A stretch of DNA of 5,761 nt from Clostridiales bacterium (GCA_003497505.1 DNNV01000039.1:1-5761); one strand, 5' to 3'. Shown: positions 1-5,761, counted from the stretch's first letter. The notes: generated by a model not told the origin, from the sequence alone. Numbers and translations: made by a program.

Positions 1-18
1 TTTTTCAAATTGTAATTA

Positions 19-45
19 TTGGAAGATTTCTGCTCGTGCTATAAT
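19..45 (+). promoter_or_regulatory. Predicted sigma-A promoter with extended -10, upstream of the aldehyde dehydrogenase gene
   Basis: A perfect TATAAT lies at 40-45 and is preceded by TGC at 37-39, giving an extended -10 (TGnTATAAT). The best -35 candidate is TTGGAA at 19-24, a 4 of 6 match with a short 15-base spacer, which an extended -10 can tolerate. The start point would be near 52, leaving a leader of roughly 55 bases. A second, weaker pair further down is TTGCTT at 49-54 and CATAAT at 72-77 with a 17-base spacer. The call rests on sequence match only. Confidence 0.55.
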
Positions 46-98
46 GGATTGCTTTTGTATTGAATTTATGACATAATTGAAATATATATGGAAGGAAT

Positions 99-104
99 GG
101 TGAT
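99..104 (+). promoter_or_regulatory. Ribosome binding site that fixes the aldehyde dehydrogenase start at 109
   Basis: GGTGAT at 99-104 pairs with the GAUCACC part of the 16S rRNA 3' end, and its register relative to the ATG at 109 is normal (8 bases after the GG). A further purine stretch, GGAAGGA, lies at 90-96. The in-frame ATG at 88 has only AT-rich sequence before it and no Shine-Dalgarno, so the longer reading is unlikely. Confidence 0.6.
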
Positions 105-108
105 ATTT

Positions 109-1545
109 ATGAAAATGCTTATTGGAGGACAGAAAAAGGATTCTCTTGGAGGAAAGACAATAAATATATTTAATCCTGCCAGCGGAGAGTTAATTGATAC
201 AGTTCCGGATTCATCGTCAGAAGACCTTGATCTGGTGCTGAAGCACTCTATATCCGGTAAAAAAGTCTGGGGAGGCACTCCTCTTCATGAACGCTCAAAA
301 ATCCTGTTAAATTTCATTGATAAATTCAGTTTATACGTTGACGAGCTGGCGGAGCTTTTATGCAAAGAAACAGGGAAAAATATTAAGGAAGCAAGGCTTG
401 AGGTTGCTCTTGTTCCCGTAATATTCAGACGATTTCTCGAGGGTGCCAACCACATGTATGGCATAACCCTGCCGGACAGCCAGCCCGGAGGAGAAAAAGA
501 CGTAATATTTACACGCAGAGAGTCACTTGGAACAGTAGTATGCATTATCCCTTTTAATTTTCCGTCCTCAACCTATGCATACAAGGTTGCTCCAGCCCTT
601 GCGACAGGGAACTCTGTAATCGTGAAGCCGCCCTCAGACAACCCTCTTACCCTCATAAGGATAACTGAACTTCTTGTTGAATGCGGCCTACCGGGAGATG
701 CTCTGCAAATTGTAACCGGAAGCGGATCTGTAGTTGGAAAATACCTTGTAGGCAGTTCTGATATTGATGCAGTGAGTCTGACGGGTAGCACAGCGGTAGG
801 TATCGAAACTGCAAAACAGGCATCCGCAAATCTCCACCGTGTATTTTTAGAGCTTGGAGGCAATGATGCAATGATTGTTTTTGAAGACGGGGATATTAAT
901 CTAGCCCTTCAGGAAGCAATAATGGCCAGAATCACCAACTGTGGACAAATATGCATAGCAACAAAGAGATTTATTGTCCAAAATTCAATTAAGGATGATT
1001 TTACCAGGCAGCTTGTTGAAAGACTGAACCGATTGAAAATCGGTGATCCTATGGACTCGTCCTCTGATATGGGCTGCCTCATTAACGAAGCTGCTGCTGT
1101 CAAGGTTAAAGAGCAGGTTGAACACACATTGGAGCAGGGAGCTAAATGTGTGCTTGGAGGAAATATAATAAACAAGACATTCTTTGCACCCACAGTGCTT
1201 GCGGATGTAACTGCAAATATGGATATTGCCAAGGATATGGAGGTGTTCGGACCTGTATTCCCAGTAATAGGATTTGACACTCTTGAGGAGGCTGTTGAAA
1301 TACATAATGCTTCTGTCTACGGACTAAACGGGGGCATAATCACAAAGGATACAAGCAAGGCTATGAAGATTGCATACAAGCTTGAGTGCGGCACTGTTGT
1401 ATTGAACGGCAACGGACGATATAGACATCCTGATATTGCCTTCGGTGGATACAAGATGAGCGGCATAGGCAGAGAGGGCGTAAGTGCCACATTAGAAGAG
1501 CTCACTCAGGTAAAAACTATCGTAATGAAGGGAATACTCAGCTGA
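109..1545 (+). CDS. NAD(P)+-dependent aldehyde dehydrogenase family protein, substrate unassigned
   Basis: This 478-residue protein has the usual length of a classical soluble aldehyde dehydrogenase, which oxidises an aldehyde to the acid with NAD(P)+. Numbering from the ATG at 109, visible motifs are: the FNFP segment with oxyanion-hole Asn150; Lys173 in VIVKPPS, a cofactor-binding residue; TGSTAVG near 225-231 of the Rossmann fold; general base Glu248 in LELGGND; nucleophile Cys282 in GQICIA; Glu378 in EVFGPV; and the C-terminal FGGYKMSGIGREG block. No catalytic residue is missing. An in-frame ATG at 88 would add seven residues but lacks a ribosome binding site. The gene precedes a Kce-like gene on the same strand with a 71-base gap holding a separate promoter, so co-function in amino-acid or semialdehyde catabolism is only an inference. 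Semialdehyde, lactaldehyde or GapN-like substrates are all possible. The family call is firm, the substrate unknown. Confidence 0.93.
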   Translation: MKMLIGGQKKDSLGGKTINIFNPASGELIDTVPDSSSEDLDLVLKHSISGKKVWGGTPLHERSKILLNFIDKFSLYVDELAELLCKETGKNIKEARLEVALVPVIFRRFLEGANHMYGITLPDSQPGGEKDVIFTRRESLGTVVCIIPFNFPSSTYAYKVAPALATGNSVIVKPPSDNPLTLIRITELLVECGLPGDALQIVTGSGSVVGKYLVGSSDIDAVSLTGSTAVGIETAKQASANLHRVFLELGGNDAMIVFEDGDINLALQEAIMARITNCGQICIATKRFIVQNSIKDDFTRQLVERLNRLKIGDPMDSSSDMGCLINEAAAVKVKEQVEHTLEQGAKCVLGGNIINKTFFAPTVLADVTANMDIAKDMEVFGPVFPVIGFDTLEEAVEIHNASVYGLNGGIITKDTSKAMKIAYKLECGTVVLNGNGRYRHPDIAFGGYKMSGIGREGVSATLEELTQVKTIVMKGILS

Positions 1546-1551
1546 TTATAA

Positions 1552-1580
1552 TTGACTATATCCCTACGATATTGTAAAAT
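1552..1580 (+). promoter_or_regulatory. Predicted sigma-A promoter for the kce-like gene
   Basis: TTGACT at 1552-1557 (5 of 6 to the -35 consensus) and TAAAAT at 1575-1580 (5 of 6 to the -10) are separated by exactly 17 bases. They lie just after the aldehyde dehydrogenase stop codon (1543-1545) and before the kce ribosome binding site. The start point would be about 1587, giving a leader near 30 bases. No terminator hairpin is visible between the two genes, so read-through from upstream is also possible. Confidence 0.6.
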
Positions 1581-1606
1581 AATATTAGGCAAAAAATTAT
1601 AATTTT

Positions 1607-1612
1607 GGAGGT
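1607..1612 (+). promoter_or_regulatory. Ribosome binding site that fixes the kce start at 1617
   Basis: GGAGGT at 1607-1612 is a full Shine-Dalgarno, five bases from the last G of GGAGG to the ATG at 1617. A TTG at 1605 could open the same frame four codons earlier, but it overlaps this site and has no ribosome binding site of its own. The protein from 1617 begins MEKLIITA, as in known family members. Confidence 0.8.
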
Positions 1613-1616
1613 CACT

Positions 1617-2429
1617 ATGGAAAAATTAATCATTACCGCATGCCTTACAGGCGCGGAAGTAACAAGGGCACAACAGCCAAATCTTCCTCTTACACCGGAT
1701 GAAATTGCAGAAGCAGCATATCAATGCTACTTAGCGGGAGCATCAATGGTGCATATTCACGCAAGAGACGCGGAAGGAAACCCTACACAGGATTACGAAG
1801 TTTACAAGCAAATCAAAGAAAAAATCGAAGCTAAATGCAACATCATATTCCAGCCTTCAACAGGCGGAGCTGTATGGCACACACCTGAGCAGAGAATGCA
1901 GCCAATAGAGCTGAAGCCCGAAATGGCTACACTGAGCATGGGTACATGCAACTTTGGTGATGATGTGTTCATGAACACAGAAGAAAATATCAGAATATTT
2001 GCAAAGCGCATGAATGAGCTGGGAGTTAAGCCTGAGCTTGAGTGCTTTGAAAAAGGAATGGTTGACACTGCAATACGCTTTGCTAAAAAAGGAATAATCA
2101 ACGGACCAATGCATTTCGACTTTGTTTTGGGAGTACCCGGAGCAATGGGCGGAGAACTGAGAGACTTAATGTTCATGATAGACTCCATACCTGAAGGTTC
2201 TACATGGACGGTGGCAGGTGTTGGAAGATACCAGCTTCCGCTTAACATAGCTGCTATAACGCTGGGTGGACACGCAAGAACAGGTTTTGAAGACAATGTT
2301 TATTATTCAAAAGGCCAATTAGCTACATCAAATGCTCAGTTAGTTGAAAGACTTGCACGCATTTCAAGAGAATTCGGACGTGAAGTTGCAACTCCTGACG
2401 AAGCAAGAGTAATATTGGGACTGAAATAA
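1617..2429 (+). CDS. kce: Beta-keto acid cleavage enzyme (BKACE, formerly DUF849), probable 3-keto-5-aminohexanoate cleavage enzyme
   Basis: This 270-residue protein is a TIM-barrel, zinc-dependent enzyme that condenses a beta-keto acid with acetyl-CoA, releasing acetoacetate and a new CoA ester. In lysine fermentation the substrate is 3-keto-5-aminohexanoate and the product 3-aminobutyryl-CoA. Seen in the sequence: the N-terminal ITACLTGAE with Glu14, the metal motif HIHAR with His46 and His48, STGG with Ser81, the LKPEMATLS and NFGDD strands, FVLGVPG, and GGHARTGFED with Arg221, Glu225 and Asp226. These align with the zinc ligands (two His, one Glu) and the catalytic Glu, Ser, Arg and Asp recalled for the Cloacimonas Kce, which is similar along its whole length. 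Product and length fit Kce well. BKACE proteins use many substrates, however, and no other lysine-pathway gene is in the window, so the exact substrate is less certain than the family. A terminator follows directly. Confidence 0.88.
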   Translation: MEKLIITACLTGAEVTRAQQPNLPLTPDEIAEAAYQCYLAGASMVHIHARDAEGNPTQDYEVYKQIKEKIEAKCNIIFQPSTGGAVWHTPEQRMQPIELKPEMATLSMGTCNFGDDVFMNTEENIRIFAKRMNELGVKPELECFEKGMVDTAIRFAKKGIINGPMHFDFVLGVPGAMGGELRDLMFMIDSIPEGSTWTVAGVGRYQLPLNIAAITLGGHARTGFEDNVYYSKGQLATSNAQLVERLARISREFGREVATPDEARVILGLK

Positions 2430-2436
2430 TATAAAT

Positions 2437-2461
2437 AAAAAAGCGCATACGCGCTTTTTTT
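2437..2461. terminator. Bidirectional intrinsic terminator between convergent kce and ddl
   Basis: The stem GCGC (2443-2446) pairs with GCGC (2451-2454) around an ATAC loop. It is flanked by six A (2437-2442) and seven T (2455-2461), which extend the stem and give a U tract on either transcript. It begins 8 bases after the kce stop, and the ddl stop codon (2460-2462, minus strand) overlaps its edge. The symmetry and the convergent genes support termination from both sides. Confidence 0.9.
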
Positions 2462-3518
2462 ATTGTTCTTCCATTGCCAGCTCAACCAGCTTCACAATCA
2501 AATCCCTGTATTCTATGCCGATTTTTTTCAGCATAGACGGATATCTGCTGAGATCCGTAAGTCCGGGTATGGTATTTATTTCATTCAGATATATTTCGTT
2601 ATCGGGAGTAACAAACATGTCAACTCTTGACAAACCTCTGCATCCCAAAGCGCTATATGTTCTTCCTGCAATTTGCTTTGCCTGATTTTTCAACTCATCG
2701 CTGATTCGTGCGGGACAGTGTATCTTTGAATTATGCTGGCTGTATTTTTCAACATAGTCAAAAAAGTCATTTTTTGTGTCTATTTCATCCACTTCTCCAA
2801 TTGTCAGTTCATCGTTACCCACTACCGCACAGCCTATTTCAAACCCCTCAATCATTTTTTCGATTATAATCTTTCTGTCTGACTGGAAGGCTTCCATTAT
2901 TCCCTTTTCAAATTCCTCATAGTTCCTGATTTTGCTGATGCCTATGGATGAGCCGTTATTGGCCGGCTTTATGAACATAGGTACGGAAAACTTTTCAAAA
3001 GCTTCGTCGTAGAGCTTTTTGACATTGAGCCTGCTGCTGTTTACAGCAGATATGTAAGGAGCCATTTTTATTCCTGCATTCTCACATATAACATGTGTAA
3101 AGTGCTTATCCATACATACGGCAGATGAAGTCATATCGCATCCCACAAAAGGAATCGCCGCCATCTGACAAAGTCCCTGTATGGTTCCGTCCTCTCCATT
3201 TCTTCCGTGGAGAACAGGGAATATACAGTCTATCTCAATTTTTTCAAATGTTCCGTCAGTATTCAGCTTAACCAGTCCCTTAAAATCATCACCCATATTT
3301 AACAATACGGGACTGAGATTTCCTCTGCGCCAGGTATCGTCATTAATGCCGTCGGCACTTCCCTCATACAGCAGCCACTTGCCTTCCTGAGTTATTCCCA
3401 CTAATGTTACTTCAAACAATTCATCAGGTACATTCTTGATTATTGCTGCGGCAGAATGCAATGAAACAGAATATTCATCGGATTTACCCCCAAACAGTAT
3501 CGCCAGCTTAGTCTTCAT
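2460..3518 (-). CDS. ddl: D-alanine--D-alanine (or D-Ala--D-Ser) ligase, ATP-grasp, VanG/VanC-like
   Basis: This 352-residue cytoplasmic ATP-grasp ligase joins D-Ala to a second D-residue for MurF. Visible motifs are: FGGKSDEYSVSLHSA with Glu15; FPVLHGRNGEDG (100-111); Lys137 in CMDK; FIKPANNGSSIG with Lys184 and the glycine/serine loop (189-193); Glu220 in IIEKM; the omega loop FFDYVEKY (252-259) with Lys258-Tyr259; SRVD with Arg298 and Asp300; LNEINTIPG (311-319) with metal ligands Glu313 and Asn315; and SRYP (324-327). FFDY plus SRYP resemble VanG and VanC more than typical Ddl, which carry FYDY and SMYP or SLVP. The VanA-type histidine of D-lactate ligases is absent. Ddl is the second gene after murF, its start lying inside the murF end, which fits a housekeeping role. 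No vanT, vanXY or vanRS is in the window. The enzyme class is firm; D-Ala against D-Ser preference is open. Confidence 0.93.
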   Translation of the reverse strand: MKTKLAILFGGKSDEYSVSLHSAAAIIKNVPDELFEVTLVGITQEGKWLLYEGSADGINDDTWRRGNLSPVLLNMGDDFKGLVKLNTDGTFEKIEIDCIFPVLHGRNGEDGTIQGLCQMAAIPFVGCDMTSSAVCMDKHFTHVICENAGIKMAPYISAVNSSRLNVKKLYDEAFEKFSVPMFIKPANNGSSIGISKIRNYEEFEKGIMEAFQSDRKIIIEKMIEGFEIGCAVVGNDELTIGEVDEIDTKNDFFDYVEKYSQHNSKIHCPARISDELKNQAKQIAGRTYSALGCRGLSRVDMFVTPDNEIYLNEINTIPGLTDLSRYPSMLKKIGIEYRDLIVKLVELAMEEQ

Positions 3519-4908
3519 GATTTACCTCCAGTGCTTTCAGTGTATTTGCTATATATTCAAGCTTTAAAAATCTCGAACCCTTTATTAAAATCCCACAGTT
3601 CTCGTTAATATATCTCTTCAGATATTCTGTGGCTTCTTCCTTTGTATCAAACTCAATAATGCTCCCGGTCGCAGAATTATCTATTGCACCTTGAGCTATA
3701 TATTTTGCTTCCTGACCTATTGTGACAAGCTCATCAATCTTGTGTGATACAAGGTCCCTGCCCACATTGTAGTGCATGTCATGGCTCATTTCCCTGTAGC
3801 CAAGCATATCTCCCAGCACTACTATTTTTCTGTCAGCCTCTATCATTTCAAATATTTCAAGTGCAGCCTTTATGCTCACAGGATTTGACTTGTAGCAATC
3901 ATTAAGAATGGTACATTTATTTATTTTTATAATCTCGTTTCTTAAACCCGTTTTTTCTATTTTCAAAAGCCCTTGACGTATTTCCTCAGGAGTCAAGCCA
4001 AGCTCTTCGGCCGCAAGTATTGCCGCCATAGCATTCAGCGCCTGGTGCCTTCCCAGCATGTCAGCATGAAGCTCCTCAAATCTTTCATCGCTTACTCTGA
4101 ATGTTATACCATCTAAATCTTCCCGGAACTCTGTAAGATACAGGCTGTTTTCCCTATTTTCCCCGAATGTTTGCCTTCTTATGAGATCCCTTATTTCAGC
4201 GCTTTTGACGGTTTTTTCAATCAGCGGGTCATCCCCGAAGTAGACAAACAGCCCTCCGTCCTTTATTCCGTTTACTATATCAAGCTTTTCCTTTGCTATT
4301 TCATCTATGGATGCAAAATTATCTATGTGCACAAGACCAATGCTTGTGATTATTCCAACATCAGGCTGAACAAGACGTGTGAGAAAATCTATTTCACCGC
4401 CCTTTTCCATTCCCATTTCAATAACTGCAGCCTCGCAATCCTCATCAAGACTTAAAAGCGTATAAGGAACGCCTATTTCCGTATTATAGTTGCCCATGGT
4501 TTTTTGAGTTTTATATTTTTGAGACAATATGCCTGCAGTAATGTCCTTGGTTGATGTCTTGCCGTTGCTTCCTGTAACTCCCACAATCTTAACATTTAAA
4601 CTGCTTCTGTAGTAAAAAGCCAAATCCTGAAGTGCTTTCACAGTGTCATCCACCAATATTACCGCAATATCTGACGGCGGATTAGGTTCGTCCTTATTCC
4701 ACAGCGTCGCTGCAGCTCCATTTTTAATTGCATCGCCAATATAGCTGTGTCCGTTTACAGTAGCTCCCTTTATAGGAACAAACAGGCTGTTTTCCGATAC
4801 CTTTCGCGAATCTATACTCACACCGCATATGTATCCATCAGAATCAGTCTTTCCCGCACACAACCCCTTTAAAATTTCAGCAGCATCTTTTATTTTTATA
4901 TTTATCAT
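3508..4908 (-). CDS. murF: UDP-N-acetylmuramoyl-tripeptide--D-alanyl-D-alanine ligase
   Basis: MurF is the cytoplasmic ATP-dependent ligase that adds the D-Ala-D-X dipeptide to UDP-MurNAc-tripeptide, the last cytoplasmic step in building the pentapeptide precursor. At 466 residues it is of normal length and has three domains. The N-terminal domain includes SIDSRKV (31-37). The central ATPase has the P-loop GSNGKTS (113-119) with Lys117, the MGNYNTEIGVP block (138-148), Glu164 in EMGMEKGG, His194, and Lys208 in AKEKLD, the likely carbamylated lysine. The C-terminal domain has NDCYKSNP (336-343), VVLGDML (363-369) and LIKGSRFLKLE (441-451). The usual YNANP or YNASP is YKSNP here, so Asn is replaced by Lys340. 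The start at 4908 has AGAGGT at 4920-4915, six bases upstream, and a promoter just before it. Its last 11 bases overlap ddl, whose product it uses, so the two form an operon. Confidence 0.96.
   Translation of the reverse strand: MINIKIKDAAEILKGLCAGKTDSDGYICGVSIDSRKVSENSLFVPIKGATVNGHSYIGDAIKNGAAATLWNKDEPNPPSDIAVILVDDTVKALQDLAFYYRSSLNVKIVGVTGSNGKTSTKDITAGILSQKYKTQKTMGNYNTEIGVPYTLLSLDEDCEAAVIEMGMEKGGEIDFLTRLVQPDVGIITSIGLVHIDNFASIDEIAKEKLDIVNGIKDGGLFVYFGDDPLIEKTVKSAEIRDLIRRQTFGENRENSLYLTEFREDLDGITFRVSDERFEELHADMLGRHQALNAMAAILAAEELGLTPEEIRQGLLKIEKTGLRNEIIKINKCTILNDCYKSNPVSIKAALEIFEMIEADRKIVVLGDMLGYREMSHDMHYNVGRDLVSHKIDELVTIGQEAKYIAQGAIDNSATGSIIEFDTKEEATEYLKRYINENCGILIKGSRFLKLEYIANTLKALEVNHED
3524..3529 (-). 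promoter_or_regulatory. Ribosome binding site of ddl, inside the 3' end of murF
   Basis: On the minus strand GGAGGT occupies 3529-3524, five bases before the ddl ATG at 3518. It is read within murF codons, and the ATG sits inside the terminal codons of murF. This confirms the ddl start and suggests translational coupling of the two genes. Confidence 0.85.
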
Positions 4909-4939
4909 TTTTTAACCTCTTCATCGGTTTATAAACTTA

Positions 4940-4968
4940 ATTATATTGTAATTTTCTTTTATAATCAA
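4940..4968 (-). promoter_or_regulatory. Predicted sigma-A promoter for murF-ddl
   Basis: On the minus strand TTGATT (4968-4963) is followed after exactly 17 bases by a perfect TATAAT (4945-4940). The start point would be near 4933, giving a leader of about 25 bases that carries the murF ribosome binding site. The position between lrgB and murF suggests murF-ddl is transcribed separately from lrgAB. No riboswitch or T-box is visible in this short leader. Confidence 0.75.
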
Positions 4969-5002
4969 TAACAAAAATGCTCATATTATTAAGGCATTGG
5001 CA

Positions 5003-5018
5003 AATTGTCGCGTCAATT
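5003..5018. repeat. Near-perfect 16-base palindrome at the lrgB 3' end
   Basis: AATTGTCGCGTCAATT is symmetrical in 7 of 8 base pairs: AATTG pairs with CAATT, the centre is CGCG, and the one mismatch is T opposite T. It overlaps the lrgB stop codon and lies about 35 bases upstream of the murF -35 element. It has no U tract, so it is not a standard terminator. It could be a regulator-binding site, or chance. Confidence 0.3.
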
Positions 5019-5709
5019 ATAGAAAATTCACAAACATCGGAGCAAGAATTGCCGTAATAAAGCCTGATATGGCAATAGATAATCCGCTCATAGCTCCCTC
5101 TGCTTCTCCAATTTCAAGGGCCTTGGATGTTCCCAGAGCATGAGCTGCTGTTCCAAAGGAAAGCCCTACAGATATAGGATTTTTAATTTTTAAAAGCTTG
5201 CATATGCTTTCACCGGCAACATTCCCGAAAATTCCCGTAGCTATGATTACCGCAACCGTAATTACCTGTATTCCCCCAATTTCCTCTGAAACTGCAATTC
5301 CTATGGCAGTTGTGATTGATTTCGGAAGGATGCTGGCGTATATTTCATGAGGCAGACTGAAAAGTATTGAAAGTGCAAGCACACTGAACAGGCTTGTGAA
5401 AACTCCAGCTATTATTCCTGCTATTATTGCCTTGAAGTTCTTTTTCAGCAAATCAATTTTTTCGTACAGAGGTATGGCAAGGCACACCGTAGCAGGAGTA
5501 AGCAGGTAGCTTATATACTTCCCGCTTTGTATATAATCGCTGTATTTAACATCAAATGCGAGAAGTGTTATAATTGTCAGAACTATTGAAACCAGCATGG
5601 GATTCAAAATTTTCAGCTTAAGCTTCCTGCTGATGAATAAGCCCGCAAAATATCCCAAAAGGGTTACAGAAATGCCAAAATAAAGCGAGTTGCTCATAAC
5701 CTCTTTCAT
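5017..5709 (-). CDS. lrgB: LrgB/CidB/YohK-family membrane protein
   Basis: This 230-residue integral membrane protein belongs to the LrgB family. In staphylococci LrgAB is described as an antiholin-like pair limiting murein hydrolase export. The related Bacillus PftAB and streptococcal LrgAB act in pyruvate transport, and plant relatives carry glycolate/glycerate. Hydrophobic segments are seen near residues 8-27, 33-52, 66-82, 93-118, 147-168 and 208-228. Family signatures are [15 protein letters not shown] (69-83), [19 protein letters not shown] (128-146) and [26 protein letters not shown] (185-210). No signal peptidase site is evident. The start at 5709 overlaps the TGA of the preceding lrgA-like gene as ATGA, and a G-rich site precedes it. 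An ATG four codons later (5697) has AGAGGT almost touching it and is less likely. No lytS or lytR regulator is in the window. The family is clear; whether the role is transport or autolysis control cannot be decided here. Confidence 0.93.
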   Translation of the reverse strand: MKEVMSNSLYFGISVTLLGYFAGLFISRKLKLKILNPMLVSIVLTIITLLAFDVKYSDYIQSGKYISYLLTPATVCLAIPLYEKIDLLKKNFKAIIAGIIAGVFTSLFSVLALSILFSLPHEIYASILPKSITTAIGIAVSEEIGGIQVITVAVIIATGIFGNVAGESICKLLKIKNPISVGLSFGTAAHALGTSKALEIGEAEGAMSGLSIAISGFITAILAPMFVNFL

Positions 5710-5761
5710 TTACTCTTCCCCCCGTCTTTCGTTAATATATAATCGGACGTCTTGCCTGTCG
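5706..5761 (-). CDS. lrgA: LrgA/CidA-family protein, C-terminal fragment cut by the window edge
   Basis: Only the last 17 codons and a TGA stop (5708-5706) are present; the rest lies beyond the right edge. The minus-strand frame from 5759 reads [17 protein letters not shown] then stop. This cytoplasmic tail is the kind expected at the end of LrgA/CidA proteins, small membrane partners of LrgB with about four membrane segments. The stop overlaps the lrgB start as ATGA, the normal lrgA-lrgB gene order. Two facts support the call, the tail sequence and the neighbour, but the fragment is short. One other frame is also open over these 52 bases, ending in TAA just before the lrgB ATG, but its residues resemble nothing I recognise. 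Confidence 0.75.
   Translation of the reverse strand, partial: TGKTSDYILTKDGGKSK
5715..5723 (-). promoter_or_regulatory. Unusual G-run ribosome binding site of lrgB, inside lrgA
   Basis: On the minus strand six G followed by AAG occupy 5723-5715, with five bases to the ATG at 5709. The run encodes the two glycines near the lrgA C-terminus, so a coding sequence doubles as a Shine-Dalgarno-like site. With the ATGA overlap it points to coupled translation of lrgA and lrgB. Confidence 0.5.

Noticed and set aside
88..108. Longer aldehyde dehydrogenase start at the ATG at 88
   Set aside because: It has no ribosome binding site, while the ATG at 109 has GGTGAT in correct register and begins MKMLIGG, a normal family N-terminus.
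909..1305. Minus-strand open frames of 106 and 123 codons opposite the aldehyde dehydrogenase
   Set aside because: They lie over conserved catalytic segments of the real gene and show low-complexity, unfamiliar products.
1605..1616. TTG start four codons earlier for kce
   Set aside because: The TTG overlaps the GGAGGT that serves the ATG at 1617.
1802..2296. 164-codon open frame on the minus strand opposite kce
   Set aside because: It is a shadow frame of a well-conserved gene, with no ribosome binding site and no recognisable domain.
4171..4455. 94-codon plus-strand open frame inside murF
   Set aside because: It is antisense to the MurF ATPase domain, with no promoter or ribosome binding site and no recognisable domain.
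4973..4998. Possible terminator after lrgB on the minus strand: AATGC and GCATT with a 13-base loop, then five T
   Set aside because: A five-pair AT-rich stem with a long loop is too weak to call as a terminator, and it abuts the murF promoter region.
4909..5016. Riboswitch or T-box in the lrgB-murF gap
   Set aside because: The leader from the predicted start to murF is only about 25 bases, too short for a structured regulator.

Overview
The window reads as chromosomal DNA of a low-GC, Gram-positive anaerobe of the Clostridia type. The evidence is the AT-rich intergenic DNA, strong Shine-Dalgarno sequences, sigma-A-like promoters, a Kce-type amino-acid fermentation enzyme, and a murF-ddl pair with a Van-like ligase. 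No genus can be fixed from the sequence alone. All visible genes are intact except one cut by the right edge, and there are no signs of mobile elements, CRISPR arrays, tRNA or rRNA genes.

Left half, rightward (1-2429): an aldehyde dehydrogenase with all catalytic residues and an unassigned substrate, then a 71-base gap holding its own promoter, then a zinc-dependent beta-keto acid cleavage enzyme very like 3-keto-5-aminohexanoate cleavage enzyme (Kce) of lysine fermentation. The other lysine-fermentation genes (kamA, kamDE, kdd, kal) are not in the window, so the Kce substrate here is an inference.

Middle (2430-2461): a compact symmetrical hairpin with A and T tracts separates the convergent blocks and can terminate transcription from both sides.

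Right half, leftward (2460-5761): read in the direction of transcription, the end of an lrgA-like gene (only its last 17 codons are present), lrgB joined to it by an ATGA overlap, a 108-base gap with a good promoter, then murF and ddl overlapping by 11 bases. Ddl makes a D-Ala-D-X dipeptide and MurF attaches it to the UDP-MurNAc-tripeptide, so these two are consecutive steps of peptidoglycan precursor synthesis. LrgAB is a membrane pair linked in different species to murein hydrolase control or to pyruvate transport.

No undescribed system was found. The points most worth a second look are the Van-like (D-Ala-D-Ser-type) specificity residues in the ligase beside murF, the isolated Kce/aldehyde dehydrogenase pair, and the unusual YKSNP motif in MurF.
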